From Pseudomonadota bacterium (GTDB lineage Bacteria; Myxococcota_A; UBA796; SXON01), in NCBI GenBank assembly GCA_030684355.1, contig JAUXTN010000008.1, forward strand, positions 30,199 through 94,198: DNA of 64,000 bases, written 5' to 3'. This document shows, in pieces, positions 25,257-35,161 of the stretch. The notes beneath the pieces were generated by a model. That model did not search any database. It had not been told where the DNA came from and saw nothing but the letters and a program-made list of their open reading frames with translations. How positions within the stretch are numbered: position 1 is the first letter of the stretch; each line of letters starts with the position of its first letter. Position numbers and translations under genes: made by a program.

Positions 25257-26266
25257 GCGCGCACGTATCCGACCCGAGCGAGCTCCGCTTGGGTGTGCTC
25301 GCCGAGCATCGGCACCGATCCGTCGACCGGTCCGGTCGGCGGGTGCGCGAGCCCGTCCTCCCGGAACAGGCCCCGCGCCGCGACTTGAGGGTCCCGCGCG
25401 ACCTCCGCCAACGTCAGGACCGGCACCACGCACGCACCCCCGAGCCGCTCGAGCCAGGCGTCACGCGGCGCGCCGGCGAACAGCCGGGTGAGCCCTTGCG
25501 TCGAGAGGTCGTCCGTGGCCGAACGCAGCACCGCGAGGAACGGCGGTTCGAGCGCCGCGACGCTGACCCAGCCCCCGTCCGAGCACCGGTAGAGCCCGTA
25601 GGCGGGCACGCCGCCGGTGAGCAGCTCGTCGGGGGGCGCCCCCGCGGCGAGCGTGGCGAACTGGGTCTGTTGGAGGCCGATGAGCCCGTCGAGCATCGCG
25701 ATGTCGAGCCACGCGCCCTCCCCGGTCCGCGAGCGGTCCAGCAGCGCGCCCGCGATCCGCAGCGCCGCCGCGAGGCCCCCCGCGGCGAGGTCCGCCCACT
25801 GGAGCTTCGGCACCGTCGGGTCCGCGTGGCCGAGCAGCCCGGCGATGGCGAGAAACCCGATGTCGTGGCCGGGGAGCTGCGCGTAGGGTCCGGTCTGGCC
25901 CCACCCGGTGAGGCTCGCGATGACGAGGCGCGGGAAGCGGGTACGGAGCTCGGTCGGCGCGAGCCCGAGCCGCGCGAGGACCCCCGGCCGGAAGCTCTCC
26001 ACGAGCACGTCGGCCTCGCCGAGCAGCGCGAGCAGCGCATCGCGACCGTCCGGGCGCTTCAGATCGAGCGCCACCGAGCGCTTCCCCCGGTTGAGCGCGG
26101 TGAACCACGCCCCGTGCTCCCCGATCCGCGGCGGCACGTGGCGCACGAAGTCGCCCCCGGCGGGGTCCTCGATCTTCACGACCTCCGCGCCGAGCCCCTG
26201 CAGGCACAGGGTCGCGAAGGGCCCCGGCAGGAGGCGGGAAAGATCGATGACCCGGGTGTTCTTCAT
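25253..26266 (-). CDS. family III CoA-transferase / alpha-methylacyl-CoA racemase-like
   Basis: 337 residues. The start at 26266 is fixed by a GAGGGGAGC ribosome site. The N-terminus (RVIDLSRLLPGPFAT, LGAEVVKIEDPAGGD) is the CaiB/BaiF signature. NRGKRSVALDLK, VLVESFRPGVLARLGL and GHDIGFLAIAG follow. A conserved Asp is present in WADLAAGG. The combination GHDI..ADLAAGG is closer to alpha-methylacyl-CoA racemases than to carnitine or formyl-CoA transferases. Expected to act on branched acyl-CoAs in the cytosol, linking it loosely to the lipid genes upstream. Confidence 0.82.
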   Translation of the reverse strand: MKNTRVIDLSRLLPGPFATLCLQGLGAEVVKIEDPAGGDFVRHVPPRIGEHGAWFTALNRGKRSVALDLKRPDGRDALLALLGEADVLVESFRPGVLARLGLAPTELRTRFPRLVIASLTGWGQTGPYAQLPGHDIGFLAIAGLLGHADPTVPKLQWADLAAGGLAAALRIAGALLDRSRTGEGAWLDIAMLDGLIGLQQTQFATLAAGAPPDELLTGGVPAYGLYRCSDGGWVSVAALEPPFLAVLRSATDDLSTQGLTRLFAGAPRDAWLERLGGACVVPVLTLAEVARDPQVAARGLFREDGLAHPPTGPVDGSVPMLGEHTQAELARVGYVRA

Positions 26267-26332
26267 GCTCCCCTCCCCCTCGGCGCCGCGCCCAGGCCGG
26301 GCTCTGGCATGGAACCGCTCATCCACACGCGT

Positions 26333-26344
26333 CTATCGCGATAG
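26333..26344. promoter_or_regulatory. 12-bp perfect palindrome in divergent promoter region
   Basis: CTATCGCGATAG is fully self-complementary. It lies 9 bp before the ppsR start and within the 87-bp spacer shared with the divergent CoA-transferase gene, a position where bound protein could block both promoters. No matching regulator gene is adjacent. Confidence 0.45.
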
Positions 26345-26353
26345 AGTGTGCTC

Positions 26354-27199
26354 ATGGTCGAACGCCCCGCACGCCCGCTCTTCATTGTCAGCGACGGCAC
26401 AGGAGACACCGCTGATCGCGTCACCCGCGCGGCCCTGCGGCAATTCGAGGGCTTGCGTGTCGCGGTGCACGTCTTCTCCAACGTGACCGACGGCGAGCAC
26501 CTCGACCGGATCCTCAAGCAGGCCGCCCTCACCGACGCATGTGTCGTCACGAGCCTCGTCGCGCCCGACCAGCGCGCGCGCGCCAACGAGCTCTCGCGGG
26601 CCTACCGCGTCGTCCAGATCGATGTGATCGGGGGCGTCATCAACGCGCTCTCCGGCTGGCTCGGCGAGGCCCCGGTCAACCAGCCCGGCCTCATGCACCG
26701 CACCGACGCCGACTATTTCCGCCGCATCGAGGCCGTCGAGTTCACCGTGAAGGTGGATGACGGCAAGGAGCCGCGGATGCTGGAGAAGGCCGACATCGTG
26801 CTCGTGGGCGTCTCCCGCACCTCGAAGACCCCCCTCTCCGTCTTCCTGGCGTACAAGGGCTACAAGGTCGCGAACGTGCCGATCGTGCTCAACCGCGATC
26901 CGCCCGAGCAGCTCTTCAAGATCGACCCGCGCAAGGTCTTCGCCCTCACGATCGACCCCGAGGCGCTCCAGAACATCCGCAAGCAGCGCCTCCAGACCAT
27001 GCGCATGCGAAACGACACGAACTACGGGCAGATGGACTACATCCTGGCCGAGCTCGAGTACGCCGAGGACCTCTACAAGCGCAACCGGCAGTGGGCGCAC
27101 ATCAACGTGACGAACAAGGCGCTGGAGGAGACCGCCGCGTCGATCCTCTCGCTCTACACGGAGCGCGGCGAGTTCGAGCGCGAGGTCGGACAGCTGTGA
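26354..27199 (+). CDS. ppsR: PEP synthase/PPDK regulatory kinase-pyrophosphorylase (DUF299)
   Basis: 281 residues. The family opens with PLFIVSDGTGDTADRV and has the ATP/ADP P-loop-like motif GVSRTSKTPLSVFLA, preceded by EKADIVLV. C-terminal YGQMDYILAELEYAEDLY also matches. These proteins reversibly inactivate PEP synthase or pyruvate phosphate dikinase by ADP-dependent threonine phosphorylation and reactivate it by phosphate-dependent removal. The target enzyme is not in the window. ATG 26354 is preferred over GTG 26348. Confidence 0.92.
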   Translation: MVERPARPLFIVSDGTGDTADRVTRAALRQFEGLRVAVHVFSNVTDGEHLDRILKQAALTDACVVTSLVAPDQRARANELSRAYRVVQIDVIGGVINALSGWLGEAPVNQPGLMHRTDADYFRRIEAVEFTVKVDDGKEPRMLEKADIVLVGVSRTSKTPLSVFLAYKGYKVANVPIVLNRDPPEQLFKIDPRKVFALTIDPEALQNIRKQRLQTMRMRNDTNYGQMDYILAELEYAEDLYKRNRQWAHINVTNKALEETAASILSLYTERGEFEREVGQL

Positions 27200-27216
27200 C
27201 TTGTCCGCTTCATGGG

Positions 27217-27239
27217 ACGGGGGGGCAGAGCCCCCCCGT
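27217..27239 (+). terminator. strong G/C hairpin after ppsR (terminator or REP-like element)
   Basis: A perfect 10-bp stem (left arm ACGGGGGGGC, right arm GCCCCCCCGT) with an AGA loop lies 17 bp after the ppsR stop. A weaker C-run and TTTT follow at about 27243-27255, so a classical adjacent U-tract is missing. It could terminate ppsR transcripts or be a dispersed palindromic element. Confidence 0.55.
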
Positions 27240-27272
27240 AACGCCCCCCCGCTTTTGCGCGGCGCGTCGCCC

Positions 27273-29201
27273 GTGATCGGCTCCGTGCTCGACAAGTACG
27301 AGGTGCTCCAGAAGCTCGGCGAGGGCGCCACGGCGACCGTCTACCGGGGCCGGCACCTGACCATCGGGCGCGATGTCGCGATCAAGGTCCTCCACCCGCA
27401 CCTCTCCGCGTCGAGCCGCTACCGGGAGCGGTTCAACCGCGAGGCGCGGGCCGTCGGGCGCCTCGCGCACCAGAACATCGTGTCGATCCTCGACTACTCG
27501 GGCCAGAACGCCGAGGAGTGCTACATCGTCACCGAGCTGGTGGACGGCGTCACTCTCCTGGAGCTCATCCAGCAGCGTGGGCGCCTCCCCTCCGAGATCG
27601 CGGCGCTCGTCGGGGCGGATCTCGCCTCGGCGCTCGCGTTCGCGCACCGCGAGGGCATCATCCACCGGGACATCAAGCCCGAGAACGTGATGATCCGGCG
27701 GGACGGCCGGGTCAAGCTGATGGACTTCGGCATCGCGCGCGTGCTCGACGAGAGCTCGATCACGCTCGACGGCTCGCTGCTCGGCTCGCCCGCCTACATG
27801 AGCCCGCAGCAGGCCCTCGACGAGCCCCTCGACGGGCGCACCGACATCTTCAGCCTCGGCACGGTGATGTTCCACGCCGTCACCGGGCACGTGCCGTTCT
27901 CCGGCAGCAACGCGTCGGTCATCCTGCGGAACATCATCGAGGCCAACCGCCCCGAGGTGCTGGAGCTCGCGCCGCAGGCGTCCCCGGCGATCACCGCGGT
28001 CATCGACCGCCTGCTCCAGCCCCGCGCGGAGGATCGCTACGCCACCGCGGACGACGCGAGCGCGGCGCTGATCGCCTCCCTTGACGAGGTGCGGCTCTCC
28101 GCCAACCACCCCACGATCAACCTCCGCGCCTACGTGGTGGACGCCGTGGCGTGCGAGGAGCACCTCGCGGCGATCCTGCGCCCGACGCTCCTCGAGGTCG
28201 GCAAGGAGCGGCTGACCCGCGGCGACACCCTCGGCGCGCTCCAGCTCTTCAACCGGCTCCTCGCGATCGACGAGGACAACGCCGAGGTCATCGCGCTCAT
28301 CCAGTCGCTCCACCAGTCCCCCCCGGCGATGCCGAGGCGCATGCGGGCGATCATCCCGGCGCTCGCGCTGCTCTTCCTGGCGGCGCTGGTCGGCGGCGGC
28401 TGGTGGGCATGGAGCCGGGGGGAGCTCCCGCCCCCGAAGGCCCACCTCGCGAGCAAGGACAAGCCGACGGTCGAGTCCGCGGCGGTCTCGCTCGTGAGCC
28501 CCGTCGGGCCCGCCGTCGTCGCCCTGCCGCCGGTCGCGCCGGCGTCCAACGCGGTCGGCGCCGCGACGATGCCCGAGCCCGCCGCGCCCGTCGAGGCTCC
28601 GCAGGATCCGGGCGACACCCCCATCCGCCCGCCCGCCGGGGCGCCGCTCCCCATGCGGCTCCCCGGAGGCATTCGCGTCCCGACGCAAGGCGTGGCCGCG
28701 CCCGCGCCCGCGGCGCTGAAACCTGCCCAGCTCGTGCTCACGCTGACCGAGGCGACCTTCGCGGACGTCTGGGTGGACGGCCAGAAGGTCGGCGCGCGCG
28801 CCGGCGGGCCCATCGACACGTGGGTGGGCACCGAGGACAACCCGGTGGAGCTCGTGCCGGGCAAGCGCATCATCGAGGTCGGGAACAAGTACGCCGAGAC
28901 CTGGCGGGAGGAGGTGCAGGCCTCCGAGGGGGAGATCATTCGGCGCACGCCCGTGCTGCGGCGCAAGAAGGTCACCTACAACGTCAACCCGCGCATCCCG
29001 ATCGCCTGCACGCTCACGGTAGACGGCGTGTACTACGACCGGTCGCGGACCCTCGAGCTCCGGGATCCCAACCCCGGCACGCGCGCCGCGTTCGAGTGCC
29101 CGGCCCCGCTCGGCAAGTTCGAGGTCGACCTCCCGATGAGCGAGCCCGGCGGCACGGCGATGCTGCCGACCCACATGCCGAACCTGGCCGAGGATCCATG
29201 A
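27273..29201 (+). CDS. transmembrane Ser/Thr protein kinase (PknB-like) with PEGA-like tail
   Basis: 642 residues from GTG 27273. The kinase domain (about 9-275) has the GEGATATVYRG glycine loop, VAIKVL lysine, IIHRDIKPENVM catalytic loop, MDFGIARV and SPAYMSPQQ, all intact. A helical TPR-like segment follows (RGDTLGALQLFNRLLAIDED). A transmembrane helix around 357-379 (IIPALALLFLAALVGGGWWAW) and a Pro/Ala-rich linker lead to a beta domain with VDGQKVG and VDGVYYDRSRTLEL, resembling PEGA modules. It is expected to signal at the inner membrane. The stop overlaps the next lipoprotein gene. Confidence 0.9.
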   Translation: MIGSVLDKYEVLQKLGEGATATVYRGRHLTIGRDVAIKVLHPHLSASSRYRERFNREARAVGRLAHQNIVSILDYSGQNAEECYIVTELVDGVTLLELIQQRGRLPSEIAALVGADLASALAFAHREGIIHRDIKPENVMIRRDGRVKLMDFGIARVLDESSITLDGSLLGSPAYMSPQQALDEPLDGRTDIFSLGTVMFHAVTGHVPFSGSNASVILRNIIEANRPEVLELAPQASPAITAVIDRLLQPRAEDRYATADDASAALIASLDEVRLSANHPTINLRAYVVDAVACEEHLAAILRPTLLEVGKERLTRGDTLGALQLFNRLLAIDEDNAEVIALIQSLHQSPPAMPRRMRAIIPALALLFLAALVGGGWWAWSRGELPPPKAHLASKDKPTVESAAVSLVSPVGPAVVALPPVAPASNAVGAATMPEPAAPVEAPQDPGDTPIRPPAGAPLPMRLPGGIRVPTQGVAAPAPAALKPAQLVLTLTEATFADVWVDGQKVGARAGGPIDTWVGTEDNPVELVPGKRIIEVGNKYAETWREEVQASEGEIIRRTPVLRRKKVTYNVNPRIPIACTLTVDGVYYDRSRTLELRDPNPGTRAAFECPAPLGKFEVDLPMSEPGGTAMLPTHMPNLAEDP

Positions 29202-29653
29202 CCCGCCTGTCGTGGGCGCTCCCGACGGCAGGGGGCTTGTCATGCGGAAAGCGTGCTCCATCGCGCGTTCTACCCCTCTGGCACACGCTTTGCTTTCCTG
29301 TCCTCGCGTCGGGCTGCCTCTACCTGGGCCCGACCCCCACCCTCGAGAACAACTTGCCTCCCGTCGTCAAAGCCGCAGACCCGCTCCCGGACCAGGCGGA
29401 GGCCATCCTCATCGGCCCCGCCGGGCAGCCGGTGTACGTGCTCGCGGAGGACGAGGAGGACGACGAGGTCCGGTTCACCTGGAGCCTCTCCAACGAGGGT
29501 ATCGTCGGGCGCGGGTACCCGGTGAGCGACGGCCTGGGCAGCCAGATCGACCTCGCCTACGACCCCGAGCTCGACGGGCAGACGCTCCGCTGCTTCCTGG
29601 ACGACGGCGAAAACGACTACGTGACCCTCACGTGGCATCTGGAGGTGCTGTGA
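29198..29653 (+). CDS. predicted lipoprotein downstream of the Ser/Thr kinase
   Basis: 151 residues if started at ATG 29198, which overlaps the kinase stop. TTG 29237, preceded by CAGGGGG, would give a more normal signal length. The lipobox is LASGC. The mature part has one beta-sandwich-like domain with an acidic loop (LAEDEEDDEVRFTWSLS) and LRCFLDDGENDYVTLTW, similar to the PKD/cadherin-like domains of myxobacterial lipoproteins. Its position between a kinase and a repeat lipoprotein suggests one envelope-signalling transcript. Confidence 0.65.
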   Translation: MTRLSWALPTAGGLSCGKRAPSRVLPLWHTLCFPVLASGCLYLGPTPTLENNLPPVVKAADPLPDQAEAILIGPAGQPVYVLAEDEEDDEVRFTWSLSNEGIVGRGYPVSDGLGSQIDLAYDPELDGQTLRCFLDDGENDYVTLTWHLEVL

Positions 29654-31329
29654 ATCGCTCCTGCGCCACTCTCCTCCTCCTCCTCGTGACCTCCGGCTGC
29701 GGCCAAGAGAGCGCGTTCGACAACGAGATGACGGGCGCCCGCGCCCCCGACGACGGCATCCCCGACGGCACGCTCCGCATCGACGTGAGCCCGCCCGCGA
29801 GCGACACCGCGATCCTGCTCCCGCAGAGCCACATCGTCCCGCCCGACAACTACGACGGCCTCGGCATCGACCTCTACGGCACCCGCAGCGTGAGCGGCGT
29901 GCTCACGGCGCAGGTGACCCACGGGTGGACCCTCGGGGCGCCCACCACCTCCGAGCCGCTCGTGGCGGGCATCCTCGGCCTGCCGGCCGACGGCTCGCTC
30001 GGCGCGGTCGCCCAGAGCGCGGAGGACGGCTCGTTCGTGCTGTCCTACCCCGCCTACCCGAGCACGATGTACGTGGCGTTCATCCCGGTGGACGCCGCGC
30101 TCGCCCCCCTGCTCGTGCTCGACGCGCCCACCTACGACCGCACCGGCTGGGACCAGGAGATCGCCCCCGGCATCCCCGTCTACGGCCGCATCACCGGGAC
30201 CGTCGACGGCGTGGAAGCCTCGCTTGCCGGCCTCTCGCTCCGGATCACCCGCGTCGTGAGCGGCCAGGTCGTCAGCAGCGCGCCGTTCACGACCGACCGC
30301 ACCGGCTGGTACGTCGCGCGCGTCGACCAGCTCGGCGAGTACACGCTCGAGGTGGTCGGCGGCGCCTCCACGACGGACGGCCAGCTGGCCCCCGCGCTCT
30401 CCGTACCCGTGCTCGTCGAGGCCCTCGAGGGCGTCGAGGTGCCGATCGCGCTCGGCGACGTCGAGGATGCCTCGGCGGACGGCCGCGTGGTCGACATCGA
30501 GGGCGCCTGGATCTCCGCCGCGTACGTGCGTTTCCTCTCCAAGAGCCTCGACAGCGGCATCGGGGCGCTCGAGGTCGAGGTCGAGCCCAACGCGCAGGGC
30601 CGCTTCATCGCGGATCTGCTCCCCGGCGTCTACGACATCGAGGTCATCCCCCGCTACGACGCCGACGGCGTCGTGGCGAGCGCGGCGCGGTACGAGAACG
30701 TGCGCGTCGTGGACGGCATCGGGCTCGGGGAGCTCTCCCTCGGCGCGCCCACGCGGCTCACGGGCAAGGTCCTCGACGCCAACGCGGAGCCCGCCGCGGA
30801 CGTGCAGGTCGTCGCGACCGAGGTGGGGTTCGGCGCGTACGTCTACTACGGCCGCACCGGGGCGGACGGCTCCTTCGACCTGCCGGTCGCCGACGTGCCG
30901 ATGGTCGTCACGCTCACGCCCGCCCAGTCCGCGTCGGGCGCGGTCACCCACGTCGAGGTGGACGCCCCCAGCACCGTCACCTCGTTCCAGCTCGACGCCG
31001 GGGTCTCCGTGAGCGGCCGTATCGCCTACGAGGGCACCGCCATCCCGTACGCGTCGGTGCAGGTCTACGACGCCGGGTCGGGCGTGCTCCTGGGGCAGGC
31101 GTTCTCGGACGAGAGCGGCGGCTTTGCGTTGCGGGTGTCGCTGCCGGAGCCGAGCCACGACCTGGGAGACACCGGGGCGGACACCGGCGCCGATACGGCG
31201 AGCACCGATACGGCCTCCGATTCGGGCGCCGATTCCGGCTCCGATACCGCCTCCGATACGGCCTCCGATTCTGGCGCCGACACGGCCGCCGATTCCGGCG
31301 CGGATTCCGCCGCCGACACGGCGCGCTGA
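29650..31329 (+). CDS. large repeat lipoprotein with D/T/S/A/G-rich C-terminus
   Basis: 559 residues from GTG overlapping the previous stop (GTGA). The lipobox is VTSGC. Four or more carboxypeptidase-regulatory-like modules are visible (VYGRITGTVDGVEASLAGLS, ASADGRVVDIEGAWISAAY, LTGKVLDANAEPAADVQVVA, VSGRIAYEGTAIPYASVQVY). The last ~53 residues contain almost only Asp, Thr, Ser, Ala and Gly in short repeats, a low-complexity tail typical of Myxococcota surface lipoproteins. It is probably a surface-exposed structural protein. Confidence 0.78.
   Translation: MNRSCATLLLLLVTSGCGQESAFDNEMTGARAPDDGIPDGTLRIDVSPPASDTAILLPQSHIVPPDNYDGLGIDLYGTRSVSGVLTAQVTHGWTLGAPTTSEPLVAGILGLPADGSLGAVAQSAEDGSFVLSYPAYPSTMYVAFIPVDAALAPLLVLDAPTYDRTGWDQEIAPGIPVYGRITGTVDGVEASLAGLSLRITRVVSGQVVSSAPFTTDRTGWYVARVDQLGEYTLEVVGGASTTDGQLAPALSVPVLVEALEGVEVPIALGDVEDASADGRVVDIEGAWISAAYVRFLSKSLDSGIGALEVEVEPNAQGRFIADLLPGVYDIEVIPRYDADGVVASAARYENVRVVDGIGLGELSLGAPTRLTGKVLDANAEPAADVQVVATEVGFGAYVYYGRTGADGSFDLPVADVPMVVTLTPAQSASGAVTHVEVDAPSTVTSFQLDAGVSVSGRIAYEGTAIPYASVQVYDAGSGVLLGQAFSDESGGFALRVSLPEPSHDLGDTGADTGADTASTDTASDSGADSGSDTASDTASDSGADTAADSGADSAADTAR
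31168..31326. repeat. low-complexity D/T/S/A/G coding repeat
   Basis: A run of 6- to 12-bp degenerate units (GACACCGGC, GATACGGCC, GATTCGGGC types) encodes the acidic C-terminal tail of the preceding lipoprotein. The unusual GAT/ACG/TCC codon mix, compared with the GC-ending codons of the flanks, indicates slippage-driven expansion. Confidence 0.75.
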
Positions 31330-31433
31330 CGGGGCTTCCCCGTGCCGTCGCGAGCCGGGGCGCCACCCGGACGGCACGCGATCGACCATCTTCCGGTTGA
31401 CCTGCGGCCGTCGCGGCGGCTACCCTCCGCGCC

Positions 31434-32186
31434 ATGATGGCGGTGGCCGCCCTCGCGGCGATGATCGGGTCGGCGTGGGCACAGGACGATGCATCTCGCA
31501 GCGCGCTCAGTCACGCCATCCAACAGTACCTGGCTGGCGACGCCGCGGCGGCCCGCGCCGAGCTCCAGGTCCTCCTCGCGCAGGGCCCCTCGCTCGCCCC
31601 CGAAGTACGCCGGGAGGCCCTCCTCTGGCTTGGCGACCTCCTGTACGCGGAGGGCGGGCCCGACGCCGCCCGCAACGTCTTCGAGAGCCTCCTCGGCGAG
31701 GCCCCCGACTACCCGATCGACCGGTTCGCGCACTCCCCCGAGGTGGTCGCCTTCTTCGAGGGGCTCCGTGCCACGGTCGTCGCGAAGCCGCCGCCCAGGC
31801 CGCCCGAGCTCGACCCGGAGCCGACCCCCTGGCCGTGGACCGTGCTCCTCCCCGGCGGCGTCGGCTACTTCATCGACAAGAAGCCGCTCGCCGGCGCGAT
31901 CGTCGGGGGGCTCCAGGTGGCGGGGTTCACCGTCTCCGTGGCGACCTACCTGGAGCTGCGGGACAGCTACCCCGGCGACTACCCCAACCCGGCCCAGTTC
32001 CCCGAGGAGCACCCCGAGGCGCTCGACACCTTTCGCACCCTCGAGACGGTGAACCGAGTGAGCGTGGCCGCCGCGGCGCTGGCCTACCTCGTGCCCATCC
32101 CCATCGAGACCGGCGTGTGGGCCGGGCGGCGCCGCGTCACGATGTACGTCGGCCCGACCTCCGTGGCGTTCTCCGGGCGGTTCTAG
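31434..32186 (+). CDS. secreted TPR-like protein, unknown function
   Basis: 250 residues with a signal peptide (VAALAAMIGSAWA). The first mature ~90 residues form a TPR-like helical pair (LAGDAAAARAELQVLLAQGP; LLWLGDLLYAEGGPDAARNVFESL). A Pro-rich linker follows, and then a C-terminal region with GGVGYFIDKKPLAGAIVGGLQ that resembles DUF5683-type small membrane-associated modules. The final segment is beta-rich and ends in Phe. It is probably periplasmic or outer-membrane associated. It stands alone between the repeat lipoprotein and the sigma-54 activator. Confidence 0.65.
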   Translation: MMAVAALAAMIGSAWAQDDASRSALSHAIQQYLAGDAAAARAELQVLLAQGPSLAPEVRREALLWLGDLLYAEGGPDAARNVFESLLGEAPDYPIDRFAHSPEVVAFFEGLRATVVAKPPPRPPELDPEPTPWPWTVLLPGGVGYFIDKKPLAGAIVGGLQVAGFTVSVATYLELRDSYPGDYPNPAQFPEEHPEALDTFRTLETVNRVSVAAAALAYLVPIPIETGVWAGRRRVTMYVGPTSVAFSGRF

Positions 32187-32264
32187 GGCGCCGGCAGGCC
32201 GCGCGCCTGGGGAGCGAGGGGGCGACGGGCGGAGAGCCGCGCGGCGGCGCCCTCTCGGGGGGCA

Positions 32265-32280
32265 GGGGGATATACTCCCC
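32265..32280 (+). promoter_or_regulatory. TATACT -10-like element inside a near-palindrome
   Basis: GGGGGATATACTCCCC is a near-symmetric 16-mer centred on TATA, 22 bp before the start of the FHA-GAF-sigma54 activator gene. TATACT differs from the housekeeping -10 consensus at one position. No convincing -35 is visible. It may be a promoter with an overlapping operator, for example autoregulation. Confidence 0.4.
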
Positions 32281-32301
32281 GCCACCTCAACGCCTGGAAC
32301 C

Positions 32302-34083
<1,782 letters not shown>

Positions 34084-34139
34084 GCGGGGGAACCTGCTGT
34101 TTGCATCAATAGCGGCTCACCACCTCGTATCGTCATCAC

Positions 34140-34433
34140 GTGGAGATGGCGGAGGCGGTCGACCTCCTCGGGGGTGACCTGGCGTTCACGCTGTCGTGGA
34201 TGTTCGCCGAGGGGACCGACTGGGCCTCGGTGAAGGCGCGCATTGCGCTGGCGGACGACCCGCGTGTCGGGCTCGTCGGCGAGGCCACCGTCGCGAGCGC
34301 GTTCTTCGATGGCGACGTAGATGGACTTCGTGCCGCGTTCATCCAGAAGAAGAGCGAGGCGGACTGGGACGCCTTCCTGCAGGCAACGAAGGAGACCCGA
34401 TGGGCCGACGCGCAGACGTTCCTCACGCCGTGA
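34140..34433 (+). CDS. 97-residue hypothetical protein
   Basis: Starts at GTG 34140 or ATG 34146, the latter with a weak GTGGAG upstream. The protein is acidic and helical with many Trp/Phe (FTLSWMFAEGTDWASV, FIQKKSEADWDAFL) and has no signal peptide or recognisable motif. It overlaps the following gene by 34 nt in another frame. First member of the accessory-looking stretch after the sigma-54 activator. Confidence 0.5.
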   Translation: MEMAEAVDLLGGDLAFTLSWMFAEGTDWASVKARIALADDPRVGLVGEATVASAFFDGDVDGLRAAFIQKKSEADWDAFLQATKETRWADAQTFLTP

Positions 34434-34840
34434 TCTTGGCGCTCCTGGCCGCGGCGCCGGGTAGCGCATGTGCCGGCCCAGCCGTGCCGGAGGAGGCCCC
34501 CATGATCTCGTCGTCCCAGGATCCTCAGCTTCGCCTCTACGAAGGCCGCCTGCGGCGTACGGGGGTGCCCCTGGAGACGGTGATCGTCCCCTTGGACGCA
34601 GCCGCGCTCAGCGCTATCGCCTCGTCGGCGTGGAAGGCCCCCGATGGCGTCGAGGTGCTGCTGCTCGTGTTTCATGAGCAGGCCGCTCACCCCGCCGCGA
34701 TGGAGGCGATCCGCCAGCTCGGCTCGTCGGAGAACGTGCGCTTCGCGTCCTCGGGTGGAACGCTCCTCGTCCTGCGGGGCCCCGCCGCGCAGAAGCCCAC
34801 GATGCCGCGCCTTGCCAGCGCGTTCGCCGGTGAAGAATGA
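34400..34840 (+). CDS. 146-residue predicted exported protein
   Basis: ATG 34400 is chosen because AAGGAGA lies 5 nt upstream. It begins inside the previous gene. The N-terminus has a hydrophobic run (AVILALLAAAPGSACAG) that may be a signal peptide or lipoprotein signal. The body has a simple alpha/beta pattern (GVEVLLLVFHEQAAHPAAM, GGTLLVLRGPAA). No family recognised. Real translation is supported mainly by the ribosome site and clean coding bias. Confidence 0.55.
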   Translation: MGRRADVPHAVILALLAAAPGSACAGPAVPEEAPMISSSQDPQLRLYEGRLRRTGVPLETVIVPLDAAALSAIASSAWKAPDGVEVLLLVFHEQAAHPAAMEAIRQLGSSENVRFASSGGTLLVLRGPAAQKPTMPRLASAFAGEE

Positions 34841-35161
34841 GCCTTGAGCTCGGCGCCGGGTGAAGCGAAGTCGCGCGGAGCGGCTGGTCGACCGGGACTC
34901 CCGAGCCACCGCTGGTCGCGCCGGCACCGCCGCCTCCGCAGCGGCGCGCGTCTTCGCGCGGCCGGCTGCCCTGGTTCCCTCTCCCTCCCGTCCCGAGTCC
35001 CACGCCCGACACTTGCCCGACTTGCCCGCGCGCCGGCAACCCGGGTGACTTGCCGCACCACCGGCAATCGTTCGCTTGCCCGGCAACCGGAACGTGGGAG
35101 ACGGGGCGATTCGTGGGGGTAGATGGCAACGAGTCGGGCGGATCCCGGCGAAGGAGTTGCG
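34841..35161. other. 321-bp gene-free spacer upstream of the 724-residue protein
   Basis: No convincing coding frame is seen. The right half holds a cluster of TTGCC and GGCAA half-sites (described separately), and an AAGGAG ribosome site precedes the next start. The left half shows nothing recognisable. Confidence 0.6.
35013..35086. promoter_or_regulatory. array of TTGCC/GGCAA inverted repeats (operator candidate)
   Basis: Seven half-sites occur in 74 bp. TTGCC is at 35013, 35022, 35050 and 35076, and GGCAA at 35035, 35063 and 35082. Two pairs have identical geometry, TTGCC-N8-GGCAA (35022-35039 and 35050-35067), and a third is TTGCC-N1-GGCAA (35076-35086). The array ends 75 bp before the start of a gene whose product has a possible helix-turn-helix, suggesting autoregulation. 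Confidence 0.6.

Noticed and set aside
31168..31326. The D/T/S/A/G repeat considered as a non-coding minisatellite
   Set aside because: It is fully in frame with the lipoprotein and ends in its stop. Such tails are typical of these lipoproteins.
34841..35010. Possible small gene in the left half of the 321-bp spacer
   Set aside because: The open frames there are Arg/Pro-rich without ribosome sites and show no protein-like pattern.
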